Assembly: GCA_030680175.1 (NCBI GenBank)
Contig: JAUXWO010000030.1
Coordinates: 154,956 to 218,955, forward strand
DNA: 64,000 bases
DNA from: Vicinamibacterales bacterium
GTDB lineage: Bacteria > Acidobacteriota > Vicinamibacteria > Vicinamibacterales > UBA2999
Reading direction: 5' to 3'
The notes under the pieces are model-generated. The model ran no database searches and was not told the origin of the DNA. It saw only the letters and a list, made by a program, of their open reading frames with translations. The position numbers and the translations under genes are program-made. This document shows, piece after piece, positions 41,427-49,946 of this stretch. Positions within the stretch are counted from its first letter, which is position 1. Each line of letters begins with the position of its first letter.

Positions 41427-42086
41427 ATGGCCGTGGATGCCGCGCTCCCCTCACCCGTGCCCCTGACGATCCTGGTGGCCGACGACGACGCCGGGTCGCG
41501 CCGTATCGTGGCGGGGATGCTGCGGAAGGCGGGCTACGAGGTCATTCAGGCAGAGAACGGTGCGCAGGCGTGGGCGCTGCTGCAGCGGGCGGACGGCCCG
41601 CAGCTGGCGATCCTCGACTGGATGATGCCGGAACTCGACGGCACCGAGGTGTGCCGGCGGGTGCGCGCCGTGCCGACCGACACGCCGGCCTACCTGATCC
41701 TGCTCACGTCGCGCGGCCGCAGCGTCGACATCGTCGAGGGGCTGAAGGCGGGGGCGAACGACCACGTCACCAAGCCGGCGGACGAAGGCGAACTGCTGGC
41801 GCGCGTCCAGGTCGGCGCACGCGTCGTCCACCTGCAGCATGCGCTCGCCGATCGGGTGGCGCGGCTCGAGGAAGCACTCCGGAACGTCCAGCAGCTCCAG
41901 GGCCTGCTGCCGATCTGCTCCTACTGCAAGCGCATCCGTGACGACCGCAACTACTGGCAGCAGGTGGAGTCGTACATCACGCACCATGCCGACGTGCAGT
42001 TCTCGCATAGCTGTTGCCCGGACTGCTACGAGCGCGTGGTGAAGCCCGAGCTGGACGCGCTCGAGGCGTCGGACGGCGACACATGA
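41427..42086 (+). CDS. Response regulator with C-terminal Cys-rich domain
   Basis: In this 219-aa protein, receiver residues 13-130 carry phosphoacceptor Asp64 (LAILDWMMPELDG). After a coiled-coil linker, the C-terminal segment reads LLPICSYCKRIRDDRNYWQQ and FSHSCCPDCYERV, a four-cysteine domain found after receiver, PAS or GAF domains in several phyla. It could bind metal. The gene runs directly into the HPt gene (ATGA overlap), so the two probably exchange phosphate. Confidence 0.86.
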   Translation: MAVDAALPSPVPLTILVADDDAGSRRIVAGMLRKAGYEVIQAENGAQAWALLQRADGPQLAILDWMMPELDGTEVCRRVRAVPTDTPAYLILLTSRGRSVDIVEGLKAGANDHVTKPADEGELLARVQVGARVVHLQHALADRVARLEEALRNVQQLQGLLPICSYCKRIRDDRNYWQQVESYITHHADVQFSHSCCPDCYERVVKPELDALEASDGDT

Positions 42087-42433
42087 GCGGCCTGCCCGTG
42101 CTGGACCACGCCACCCTGGACCGCCTGCGTGAGTTGAACGAGCCGGGGGAACCCGACATCGTGATCGAAGTGCTCACGCTGTTTCTCGAGGATGCCCCGG
42201 CCCGGGTGGCCGCGGTGGCGGCCGCCCAGGCGGCCGGCGATGCCCGTGGCCTCGAGCGTGCGGCGCACGGCTTGAAAGGCTCGGCGGGCAACATCGGCGC
42301 GCTGCGGCTGCAGGCGCTCTGCCATCGCATCGAGGACCTCGGCCGCCTGGAAGAGGCGGGCGACCCCATGGTCGTCCTGAGCCTCCACGAGGAGTTCGAG
42401 ACGCTGCGGCAGGAGGTCACGCGGTTGTTGTAA
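42083..42433 (+). CDS. Histidine phosphotransfer (HPt) domain protein
   Basis: This 116-aa protein is a single HPt four-helix bundle with phospho-accepting His62 in AAHGLKGSAGNIGALRLQ. It would relay phosphate between a hybrid kinase and a receiver. A candidate donor in the window is the hybrid kinase at 49947. Candidate receivers are its operon partner and the response regulator downstream. Confidence 0.9.
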   Translation: MSGLPVLDHATLDRLRELNEPGEPDIVIEVLTLFLEDAPARVAAVAAAQAAGDARGLERAAHGLKGSAGNIGALRLQALCHRIEDLGRLEEAGDPMVVLSLHEEFETLRQEVTRLL

Positions 42434-42460
42434 GCCGCCGCTCCCTGCGGTGGCGCTCGC

Positions 42461-42487
42461 TCAAGCCGGTGGCGCCGTGGCCGATTG
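42461..42487 (+). promoter_or_regulatory. Sigma-28-type promoter of a CheY-like gene
   Basis: TCAAG-N15-CCGATTG lies 23 bp before the GTG start, with GAGGAG between. Boxes and spacing match the flagellin sites. Confidence 0.6.
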
Positions 42488-42510
42488 TGGGTGCTGAGGA
42501 GCGGACGACC

Positions 42511-42900
42511 GTGAAGGTACTCGTTGTCGACGACGACCCCGTGACCAGGCGGATCCTGCGTCAGATCATCACGACCGAGCTGAAGGGCGAGGTGATTGAG
42601 GCCGCCAACGGCATGGTCGCCCTCGACACGGTCAGCCGCGAGGCGCCCGATGCCGTGATCCTGGATCTCCAGATGCCCGGATTCGATGGCGTCGAGACGC
42701 TGGCGACGCTGCGTGCCTGGCGGCACACCAAGCACCTCCCGGTGATTGTCTTGACGTCGCAGACCGACGAGCGCATCGTGCGCCGCTGCCTGTCGCTGCA
42801 GGTCACCGCCTATCTCGCCAAGCCCCTGCAGCCCGAGATCGTTCGCGACCGGCTCCACGGCATCGCCGCGACCCTCGCGGCGCCCCGCATCGCGTCCTAG
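42511..42900 (+). CDS. CheY-like single-domain response regulator
   Basis: This 129-aa receiver domain has phosphoacceptor Asp52 (VILDLQMPGFDGVETLATL), acidic pocket VVDDDP, Thr in VLTSQTD and Lys in LAKPLQP. The GTG start after GAGGAG is used; the ORF track start would place the promoter within the coding region. Its TAG stop is the CTAG that opens the palindromic element. It may signal to the motor or act in the phosphorelay with HPt. Confidence 0.88.
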   Translation: MKVLVVDDDPVTRRILRQIITTELKGEVIEAANGMVALDTVSREAPDAVILDLQMPGFDGVETLATLRAWRHTKHLPVIVLTSQTDERIVRRCLSLQVTAYLAKPLQPEIVRDRLHGIAATLAAPRIAS

Positions 42901-43004
42901 CGTCCTGGAACCGTGATTCGTTGCACAAGTCCCGGAGCAACGCCGCCAGCCGGGATGCCTCGCCCGGGAATTGTGTGACGAATCACGGTTCCAGGACACT
43001 AGCC
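42897..43004. repeat. Palindromic element P, short form, bounded by CTAG
   Basis: The element runs from CTAG with GTCCTGGAACCGTGATTCGT to its near-perfect inverse ACGAATCACGGTTCCAGGAC, then CTAG. Inside are CACAAGTCCCGG and a conserved core CGCCAGCCGGGATGCC. A related, longer element lies at 52764-52932. Both immediately follow a stop codon. The rest of the 42901-43250 gap holds GC-rich sequence with nothing gene-like. Confidence 0.85.
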
Positions 43005-43185
43005 CGGCCGCCTGCCGCGTGCGCCCGGCGCGCGCAGGGGGCAAGAGCGCACCCTCATCGTTCCATTCACGCCGGCCTGCCCCCTCCGGCCCTCAGGGAG
43101 AGGGTGAAGCGGCGCGTCCATGGTGCCCGCGCCCCGGCTCGCCGTCGGGCGGGGGAGTGCGGCTGTGCGAAGCCGCGCGGGCCGT

Positions 43186-43213
43186 TCAAGTTCTGTCGTG
43201 TGGGCGTCGATTA
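43186..43213 (+). promoter_or_regulatory. Sigma-28-type promoter of the chemotaxis operon
   Basis: TCAAG-N16-TCGATTA lies 38 bp before the cheA ATG. Its position rules out the earlier GTG at 43215 as the start. Confidence 0.55.
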
Positions 43214-43250
43214 GGTGGGGGATTCAGCCGTCAGTGGACCCGGACCCAAC

Positions 43251-45332
43251 ATGACCGACACCCTCATTCAGGACATCGATGCGCGCCTCGCGCGCGCGGC
43301 CGTGGACGTGGTCGTCTCGAACGACGCGCAGGCCCTTGACGACCTTCGCACCGCGCTCGAGGGTCTCGCCGTGGTTCTCGAGGCGGCCGGGTTGCCCGGA
43401 CTCGAGGAGCTGGCCGGCATCGTGCGGCGCGCGTCGGCGATTGCCACGAAATCCGACCTGCTGACCACGGTGCAGATCGTGGACGCGGCGTGGACCGAGT
43501 GGAAGACGGCGCTCGAGGTGCAGGACGTCGGGCGCGCCTCCGGCCCCGTCGACGCCCCCATGCCGGCGCTGCCGGCCCTCGACCTGGCCGCGCCCGAGGG
43601 CGCCGGTCACACCGTCGAGGCCGACGTCGAGGCGCTCCGGATGGACCCGGAACTCTCGGGGATGTTCATCGCCGAGGCGCTCGACCATCTCAGCTCGATC
43701 GAAGCGACGGTGCTCGAACTCGAGTCGCACCCGACCGACAGCAAGCTGTTGAACGACGTCTTCCGGCCGTTCCACACCGTCAAGGGCAACTCCGGCGCCC
43801 TCGGCGTGCAGACGGTCCAGGAGCTCGCCCACAAGGTCGAGAACCTGCTCGACCTCTGCCGCTCCGGCGCGCACCAGGTGGGCCCGGCCGAGATCGACGT
43901 CATCCTGAAATCGGTCGACGTGCTCACGGCCCTGATCACTGACATCGGGAACCGCCTCGCGGGCGAACCGGGACAGGACCTCGAGCCCGACCGCCAGCAG
44001 TTGATGCACCACGTCGACCAGGTGGCCGCCGGGGGCGGGGCCCCGGCCGCGGCGGACACGGCGATCGTGGCCGAGGCGGCGATGGCCGCCGGCGCGACCG
44101 GCGCCGTGACGCCCGAACCGGCGGCGCGCGCCTCGCAGCGGCGGCAGGACGACGCCTCCGTGAAGGTGGACACCCGCAAGCTCGACAACCTGGTGGACAT
44201 GGTGGGCGAGCTCGTCATTGTCCAGTCGATCATCTACGAGGACCCCGAGCTGCAGCGGGTGGCGGACGAACGGCTCACGCGAAACCTCGCGCAGCTGCGC
44301 CGCATCACCGGGGAACTCCAGCGCAACGCGATGTCGATGCGCATGGTGCCCATCAAGCAGACCTTCCAGAAGATGGCGCGCCTCGTGCGCGACCTCGGGA
44401 AGAAGTCGGGCAAGATGGTCGACCTCGTCCTCGAGGGTGAGGAGACCGAACTCGACCGGAAGGTGGTCGAGGAGATCAATGACCCCCTGATGCACATGGT
44501 GCGCAACAGCTGCGACCACGGCATCGAGGACGCGGAGACCCGCGTCGGCGCCGGCAAGCGTGCCGAAGGCCGGCTGACCCTCAGCGCGTATCACGAGAGC
44601 GGCAACATCGTCATCGAGATCGCGGACGATGGCGGCGGGCTGAATACGGAGAAGATCCTCCGCAAGGCGGTGGAGCGCGGACTCGTGGCGCCGGATGCGG
44701 ATCTCTCGCCCGCGGAGATTCACCAGCTGATCTTCCGCCCGGGCTTCTCGACCGCGGACCAGATCACCGAGATCTCGGGCCGGGGCGTCGGGATGGACGT
44801 CGTGCGACGGAACATCGACGCGCTGCGCGGCCGCATCGACATCCAGAGCACGCCCGGCCAGGGGTCGGTGTTCTCCATCAAGCTGCCGCTCACGCTCGCG
44901 ATTGTCGACGGACTGCTGCTGCGGGTGGGCGAGGAGCGCTTCGTCCTGCCGACGTTCTCGGTCCGCGAGTCGCTGCGGCCGCGGCAGGAGCACGTGCATA
45001 CGGTCCACGGACAACCCTGCATGGTGCAGGTCCGGGAGCATCTCATCCCGCTCGTGCGGCTCGACGAACTGCTCGGCATCGGCCGCGCTGACATCGCCCA
45101 TGCCTGGGAAGGCACGGTCGTGGTGGTCGACGACGACGGACGGCTGGCGGCGGTCCTCGTGGACGAGCTGCTCGGCAAGCAGGAAGTGGTGATCAAGTCG
45201 CTCGGCGACCAGTTCAAGGAGGTCCGCGGCGTGGCCGGCGGCGCCATCCTGGGCGACGGGCGGATCGGGCTGATTCTCGACGGTGGCAGCATCGTGACAC
45301 TGACCCGCGGCGGCATGTCGCGCGCGGCGTAG
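43251..45332 (+). CDS. cheA: Chemotaxis histidine kinase CheA
   Basis: This 693-aa protein has HPt (P1) phospho-accepting His175 in FRPFHTVKGNSGALG. The dimerisation helices read LDNLVDMVGELVIVQ. The kinase domain has the N-box HMVRNSCDHGIE, the G-boxes IADDGGG and GRGVGMDVVR, and a CheW-like regulatory domain at the end (LRVGEERFVLPTFSVRESL). Residues 1-95 form an extra helical bundle resembling an HPt domain without the His. It phosphorylates CheY and CheB in response to receptors. No chemoreceptor gene is in this window. Confidence 0.96.
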   Translation: MTDTLIQDIDARLARAAVDVVVSNDAQALDDLRTALEGLAVVLEAAGLPGLEELAGIVRRASAIATKSDLLTTVQIVDAAWTEWKTALEVQDVGRASGPVDAPMPALPALDLAAPEGAGHTVEADVEALRMDPELSGMFIAEALDHLSSIEATVLELESHPTDSKLLNDVFRPFHTVKGNSGALGVQTVQELAHKVENLLDLCRSGAHQVGPAEIDVILKSVDVLTALITDIGNRLAGEPGQDLEPDRQQLMHHVDQVAAGGGAPAAADTAIVAEAAMAAGATGAVTPEPAARASQRRQDDASVKVDTRKLDNLVDMVGELVIVQSIIYEDPELQRVADERLTRNLAQLRRITGELQRNAMSMRMVPIKQTFQKMARLVRDLGKKSGKMVDLVLEGEETELDRKVVEEINDPLMHMVRNSCDHGIEDAETRVGAGKRAEGRLTLSAYHESGNIVIEIADDGGGLNTEKILRKAVERGLVAPDADLSPAEIHQLIFRPGFSTADQITEISGRGVGMDVVRRNIDALRGRIDIQSTPGQGSVFSIKLPLTLAIVDGLLLRVGEERFVLPTFSVRESLRPRQEHVHTVHGQPCMVQVREHLIPLVRLDELLGIGRADIAHAWEGTVVVVDDDGRLAAVLVDELLGKQEVVIKSLGDQFKEVRGVAGGAILGDGRIGLILDGGSIVTLTRGGMSRAA

Positions 45333-45387
45333 GACGGCGGCGGCACGGGCCCCCTGCGGGCCGCGGGCCCGCACAAGGAGCAGAGAG

Positions 45388-45852
45388 ATGAGTATCGCTG
45401 GGAAGTATCTGACGTTCGCGCTCGGTGAGGAGGAGTACGGGCTGCCCGTGCTCAAGGTGCGCGAGATCATCAAGCTGATGGACATCACGGCGGTGCCGCA
45501 GGTGCCCGGACACGTCAAGGGGGTGATCAACCTGCGCGGCAAGGTGATTCCCGTCGTCGATCTGCGCCTGAAGTTCGGCTTCCATTCGCAGGACTACACC
45601 GAGCGCACGTGCATCATCGTCGTGGAAGTGGCGCTGGCCGCCTCGAGTGTGATGATGGGGATGGTCGTGGACTCCGTGTCGGAAGTGCTCAACATCGGCG
45701 AAGCCGAGATCGAGCAGACGCCCGAGTTCGGGGAGCGCGTGACGACCGACTACATCAAGGCGATGGCCAAGGTGAAGGGCCGCGTCAAGATCCTGCTGGA
45801 CCTCGACCGCGTGCTCGGCGCCGAAGGCACGGTTGCGCTGCAGGCGGCCTGA
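45388..45852 (+). CDS. cheW: Chemotaxis coupling protein CheW
   Basis: This 154-aa CheW-like domain protein (KYLTFALGEEEYGLPVLKVR, VKGVINLRGKVIPVVDLRLK) links CheA to receptors. AAGGAGCAGAG gives a strong ribosome site. It is second in the operon and of standard length. Confidence 0.95.
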   Translation: MSIAGKYLTFALGEEEYGLPVLKVREIIKLMDITAVPQVPGHVKGVINLRGKVIPVVDLRLKFGFHSQDYTERTCIIVVEVALAASSVMMGMVVDSVSEVLNIGEAEIEQTPEFGERVTTDYIKAMAKVKGRVKILLDLDRVLGAEGTVALQAA

Positions 45853-45881
45853 TCCGTGGCGTGTTCCCGGCGGAGTCGCGT

Positions 45882-46721
45882 ATGACCATGGTCGAGGCCG
45901 CTCCCGTCATCAGCGATCGCGAACTGACGGCGATCATCAAGCTGGTGTACGACAAGAGCGGGATCACGCTGCACGACGGCAAGAAGGCGCTGGTGGTGGC
46001 GCGGCTGCAGAAGCGGCTGCGCGCCGGCGGCTTCCGGTCGTTTGGCGACTACCTGCGCGTCGTCGAGACGGATCCGAGCGGCGAGGAGCTGACGGGGCTC
46101 CTCGACGCGATGGCCACCAATCACACGAGCTTCTTCCGCGAGGCGCAGCACTTCGAGATCCTCCGCGACCGTGTGCTGCCCGAGTGGCGCGCGCGGGGCG
46201 GCGCGGGCTTCGAGATGTGGAGCGCGGCGTGCTCGAGCGGCGAGGAGCCGTACACGCTCGGCATGACCCTGGCCGACACGATGACCGAGGCCGAGATCGG
46301 GCGGGCGCGCATTCTCGCCTCCGACATGTCGACCAAGGCCCTCGGGAAGGCGCGGCCGGGCGTCTATCCGATGGAGCGTGTGGCCGATCTGCCGCGCGAG
46401 GTGCTGCGGCGGCACTTCGAGAAGGGCCTGGGCGCGCAGGCCGGACTGGCGCGCGTCGGGGCTCATGTGCGGCGGCTGGTCACGTTCGAGCAGCGCAACC
46501 TCCTGGAGGTGGGCGATGTCGGGCGCCGGTTCGATGTCATCTTCTGCCGGAACGTGATGATCTACTTCGACCGCGCGGTCCAGCAACGCGTCGTCAGCAT
46601 GCTGGAGCGCCATCTGGCGCCCCGCGGCTACCTCTTCATCTCGCACTCCGAAAGCCTGAACGGGGTGGCACACGGCCTGCAGTGGGTGGCGCCCGCCGTC
46701 TACATGCGGAGGCCGGCGTGA
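45882..46721 (+). CDS. cheR: Chemoreceptor methyltransferase CheR
   Basis: This 279-aa protein has an N-terminal helical domain (LVYDKSGITLHDGKKALVVA), then a SAM-binding domain (FEMWSAACSSGEEPYTLGMT, FDVIFCRNVMIYFDRAVQQR). It methylates receptor glutamates. The ORF track frame opens inside cheW; the ATG used gives MTMVEAAPVIS. Confidence 0.94.
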   Translation: MTMVEAAPVISDRELTAIIKLVYDKSGITLHDGKKALVVARLQKRLRAGGFRSFGDYLRVVETDPSGEELTGLLDAMATNHTSFFREAQHFEILRDRVLPEWRARGGAGFEMWSAACSSGEEPYTLGMTLADTMTEAEIGRARILASDMSTKALGKARPGVYPMERVADLPREVLRRHFEKGLGAQAGLARVGAHVRRLVTFEQRNLLEVGDVGRRFDVIFCRNVMIYFDRAVQQRVVSMLERHLAPRGYLFISHSESLNGVAHGLQWVAPAVYMRRPA

Positions 46722-47278
46722 CGGTGCCCGCGCTCGCCCTGCCGCCGCGCCCTGGCCTGCCCGGCCCCGGCGGGACGCCCGCCGCCGTCGGCCGCCGGCT
46801 GGTGGTCGGGATCGGCGAGTACGCCGTGTCGAACGGCGCGCAGGACATGGTGGTGACGCATGCCCTCGGGAGCTGTGTTGCCGTCTGCGTCCATGATCCC
46901 GTGGCGCGCGTCTCGGGCCTCATCCACGTCCTGCTGCCTGAATCGAAGATCAACCCGCAGCGGGCCCTGGAGCAGCCGGGGGCGTTTGCCGACTGCGGCG
47001 TGCCGCTGCTCGTGCAGACGGCCGAGCGGTACGGCCTGCAGCGGCGCCGCGCCGTCGTGTCACTGGCGGGCGGCGCCGAGGTCGCGAACGCGATCGGCGC
47101 CTCGTCGTTCAACATCGGCCGGCGCAACATCCTGGCCGTGAAGAACATGCTGTGGAAGCTCGGCGTGCTCATCAAGGGGGAGTCGGTCGGCGGCTCACAG
47201 GTCCGGACCGTGCACATGGCGGTCGGCACGGGACGTGTGCAGATCGTATCGGGGGCGGCGGTCATCGCCGAGTTCTAA
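46718..47278 (+). CDS. cheD: Chemoreceptor glutamine deamidase CheD
   Basis: This 186-aa protein has catalytic Cys53 in THALGSCVAVCVHD and the active-site His in SGLIHVLLPES, followed by the Gly-rich SLAGGAEVAN. It deamidates receptor glutamines. In systems such as B. subtilis it also works with CheC/CheX-type proteins, and a cheX gene lies two genes downstream. The GTG start overlaps the cheR stop. Confidence 0.93.
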   Translation: MTVPALALPPRPGLPGPGGTPAAVGRRLVVGIGEYAVSNGAQDMVVTHALGSCVAVCVHDPVARVSGLIHVLLPESKINPQRALEQPGAFADCGVPLLVQTAERYGLQRRRAVVSLAGGAEVANAIGASSFNIGRRNILAVKNMLWKLGVLIKGESVGGSQVRTVHMAVGTGRVQIVSGAAVIAEF

Positions 47279-47300
47279 GGAAGAGTGGAGAGAGGCCGTC

Positions 47301-47714
47301 ATGCCTGACACCAGCGTCGCTGGCGCCGTACGACCGTTGAGCATCCTGATCGTGGACGACTCCGCGATGATGCGCGCCATGATCAAACGGGTGGCCGGAC
47401 TGGCCGATGTGCCGATTGGCGCCGTCTACGAGGCCGCGAACGGGGCCGAGGCCATCCAGGTGCTCGAGACCCAGACGATTCACGCGCTCTTCACGGACAT
47501 CAACATGCCCGTGATGACGGGCACGGAACTGCTCCGCGAGATCGAGCGGCGCGGCCAGTGGCCAGACCTCGTCCGCGTGATCATCTCCACCGACGGATCG
47601 GCGGCCCGTCGCGAGGAGGTCAGCGACCTGCACGTGAAGTGCTATGTCGAGAAGCCGTTCCGGCCGGAGGTGATGCGCGATGTCCTCACAGATCTTACCG
47701 CTGCTGGACAGTAG
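47301..47714 (+). CDS. cheY: CheY response regulator
   Basis: This 137-aa receiver has Asp66 as acceptor (ALFTDINMPVMTGTELLREI), VDDS acidic pocket and Lys in VEKPFRPE. Its place in the che operon makes it the likely motor-binding CheY. It overlaps cheX by 35 nt. Confidence 0.92.
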   Translation: MPDTSVAGAVRPLSILIVDDSAMMRAMIKRVAGLADVPIGAVYEAANGAEAIQVLETQTIHALFTDINMPVMTGTELLREIERRGQWPDLVRVIISTDGSAARREEVSDLHVKCYVEKPFRPEVMRDVLTDLTAAGQ

Positions 47715-48162
47715 CGACGTGCTGGCCGGGGCGCTCACCGACGTCGCCGAGCGGAGCCTGTTCGCGTTCGTCGACCCGCAGCCGGCCGACCTCTTTGCCG
47801 AGCGCTGCGGCGGCGAGTCCACCTGGCTGTGCGCCGAGGTGGGCTTCCGCGGCGAGCACGACGGCGTCATGCGCTGCGCCCTGCCGGCGGACGTGGCACA
47901 GGAGTGCTTCGCCGCGTTCCTCGGCGGGCCGGACGAGGCGGCCGGCGACGCGCCGATCTTCGACATGGTGGGGGAGCTGGCGAACATGATCTGCGGCACG
48001 TGGCTGACACGCACGTATCCCGACCAGGTCTACAACCTGAGCCACCCGGACGTGGCGCGGATGCCGGCCGGATGGGGGCCGGTGGCCTACCTCGGGGACC
48101 GGGCGGTGCGCGCCACGCTCAACGACCGCCCCGTGGCGATCTGGCTGGCGGCCGCCTCCTAA
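47680..48162 (+). CDS. cheX: CheX/CheC-type chemotaxis phosphatase
   Basis: In this 160-aa protein, FDMVGELANMICGTWLTRT matches the E-x-x-N catalytic helix of CheX/CheC phosphatases that dephosphorylate CheY-P. Only one such helix is visible, as in CheX. A ribosome site (CGGAGG) lies inside cheY. A general CheC-like adaptor is an alternative. Confidence 0.82.
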   Translation: MSSQILPLLDSSDVLAGALTDVAERSLFAFVDPQPADLFAERCGGESTWLCAEVGFRGEHDGVMRCALPADVAQECFAAFLGGPDEAAGDAPIFDMVGELANMICGTWLTRTYPDQVYNLSHPDVARMPAGWGPVAYLGDRAVRATLNDRPVAIWLAAAS

Positions 48163-48177
48163 CAAACAGGACCCACC

Positions 48178-49248
48178 ATGCCCCTGTCCCGTCCGCCTAC
48201 CCGTGTGCTGATCGTCGACGACTCGGCGATCGTCCGGAAGATGATCGGCGACGCCCTGCGCGGCGAGCCCGATATCGAGGTCGTGGGCGGCGCTGCCGAT
48301 CCCTTCATCGCGCGCGACATGATCCTGCAGCACCGGCCGGACCTCGTCACGCTCGACATCGAGATGCCGCGCATGGACGGGCTCACGTTCCTGCGCAAGC
48401 TGATGCAGCATCACCCGATGCCCGTGATCATCGTCAGCTCCGTGACGAAGTCCGGATCGGCGGCGAGCGTCGAGGCGCTGCGCGCGGGCGCCGTGGACGT
48501 GATCCCGAAGCCGGGCGGGCCGTCGAGTGTCGGCCAGGTCACCGAGCGCCTGAAGGAGCGCATCCGCAGCCTGCGCGCGACGCCGCATCTGCGGCTGGCC
48601 CGGCAGGTCGAGCCGTCCGCGGCCCCCGCTCCCGTGGCGAGCGGCCGCCGCGCGCAGGGACTGCTGCTGATCGGCGCCTCCACGGGCGGGCCGCAGGCCA
48701 TCGAGGCCGTCCTGACGCGGCTGCCGGCCGACATCCCCCCGACGCTCATCGTGCAGCACATGCCGGCCAACTTCACGGCGGCGTTCGCCGGACGCTTGAA
48801 CACGGTGTGCCCGATGCGCGTGATCGAGGCGCAGGGCGGCGAGACGCTCGAGCGTGGCACCGCGTACATCGCGCCCGGCGACCACCATCTGCTGGTCGAG
48901 CGGATGGGCGTCCAACTGCGGACGGTGCTGCGGCAGGGGCCGCCCGTGCACCATCAGCGCCCCGCGGTGGACGTGCTGTTCCACTCGGCCGCGCGGCTGC
49001 AGGGCGTGCCGAGGGTGGCCGTGGTCCTGACCGGGATGGGCGCGGATGGCGCCGACGGGTTGCTCGCGCTCCGGCAGGCGGGCGCCGAGACGATCGCCGA
49101 GGACGAACACTCGTGCGTGGTCTTCGGCATGCCGAAGGAGGCCATCGCGCGCGGGGGCGCCGCCCATGTGGCCACGCTGCTGCGCATGCCCGGGCTGATC
49201 TACGAGTGCTTCGACACCGTGGGCCGCCCGTCGAGACGGGCAGGCTAG
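48178..49248 (+). CDS. cheB: Chemotaxis methylesterase CheB
   Basis: In this 356-aa protein, a receiver domain (Asp60 in LVTLDIEMPRMDG) joins a C-terminal methylesterase with the Ser in LLIGASTGGPQAIEAVL, the His in IVQHMPANFT and the Asp in GMGADGADGLLAL. It removes methyl groups from receptors when phosphorylated by CheA. Last gene of the operon. Confidence 0.95.
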   Translation: MPLSRPPTRVLIVDDSAIVRKMIGDALRGEPDIEVVGGAADPFIARDMILQHRPDLVTLDIEMPRMDGLTFLRKLMQHHPMPVIIVSSVTKSGSAASVEALRAGAVDVIPKPGGPSSVGQVTERLKERIRSLRATPHLRLARQVEPSAAPAPVASGRRAQGLLLIGASTGGPQAIEAVLTRLPADIPPTLIVQHMPANFTAAFAGRLNTVCPMRVIEAQGGETLERGTAYIAPGDHHLLVERMGVQLRTVLRQGPPVHHQRPAVDVLFHSAARLQGVPRVAVVLTGMGADGADGLLALRQAGAETIAEDEHSCVVFGMPKEAIARGGAAHVATLLRMPGLIYECFDTVGRPSRRAG

Positions 49249-49259
49249 AGGCGAGGCGT

Positions 49260-49285
49260 GGGCGGACGGAGCATCCCGTCCGCCC
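49260..49285. terminator. Hairpin between convergent cheB and EF-hand genes
   Basis: GGGCGGACGG pairs with CCGTCCGCCC around a short loop, 11 bp past the cheB stop. It may serve both convergent transcripts. Confidence 0.65.
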
Positions 49286-49304
49286 CCTGACCGCTGGTCT
49301 TCGG

Positions 49305-49904
49305 CTACCCGCGCGGCGCGAAGTGCGTGCTGGCCGCGCCGTCGGACTGCCACGCCAGGCGCGGGTGGGCGCCGTCGACGTTCTCCACGAAGTCCACCCA
49401 CTCGCCGCCGGGGTTCTCCCGCGTGGAGACCCGCATCTTGTCGCCGACGATCTCGTGCACGCTGAACCCCTGCTGCTCGAGGAACGGCTTCACATACTGC
49501 CTGGCGAACTGCTCGGCCCCGGCCTTGGTGTGCCACATCGTGCCGGCGCCCTGTTCCTCGGCGCGCCGGGTCGCCTCGGCGAACGCATACTTGGCGCTCT
49601 TCGTGACGTCGCGGTTGGCCGCGGCCTGGTTGAAGTCGAAGCCGCCGTACGCGTAGCCGCCGCCCCGGCCGGCGAGGAGGCCCGTCTCGGCGCTCGCGAC
49701 CTGGTAGCCCTGCGCGACGCCCGCACCCGACCCGGCGGTGGCCGTCGCGGAGGCCGCGCCGTCCTTCCCGAGCGAGCCGAGGAACGTGGTCAGGAACCCC
49801 GTGAACTCCTGCGTCGTCAGCTGGCCGTCACGGTTGGTGTCGAATTTCTGGACGAGCTGACGCGCCAGTTCCTGGATCGGATTGCCGTTGGAGATCGTGT
49901 TCAT
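49305..49904 (-). CDS. EF-hand protein of unknown role
   Basis: This 199-aa protein has one EF-hand-type loop at residues 22-34 (DTNRDGQLTTQEF) and a Gly/Ala/Tyr-rich middle. The C-terminal alpha/beta part (QFARQYVKPFLEQQGFSVHE) is not recognised. No signal peptide is visible. It probably binds calcium. Location beside cheB may hint at a link to motility signalling, but nothing in the sequence proves it. Confidence 0.75.
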   Translation of the reverse strand: MNTISNGNPIQELARQLVQKFDTNRDGQLTTQEFTGFLTTFLGSLGKDGAASATATAGSGAGVAQGYQVASAETGLLAGRGGGYAYGGFDFNQAAANRDVTKSAKYAFAEATRRAEEQGAGTMWHTKAGAEQFARQYVKPFLEQQGFSVHEIVGDKMRVSTRENPGGEWVDFVENVDGAHPRLAWQSDGAASTHFAPRG

Positions 49905-49946
49905 CGCGGTCTACAGCCTCTGAAGTGTTGCCGGGTCGTTGCCGTC

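Noticed and set aside
42897-43004. tRNA or small structured RNA gene
   Set aside because: The palindrome shows no tRNA arms or CCA end, and a longer related copy exists at 52764. A mobile or structural repeat explains it better.
43224-45542. 772-aa minus-strand ORF over cheA
   Set aside because: Shadow of cheA with the same codon-position bias inverted. It has no family motif and no ribosome site.
47695-49536. 613-aa minus-strand ORF over cheX/cheB
   Set aside because: Antisense to cheB and cheX, low-complexity Arg/His-rich translation typical of GC-rich shadow frames.
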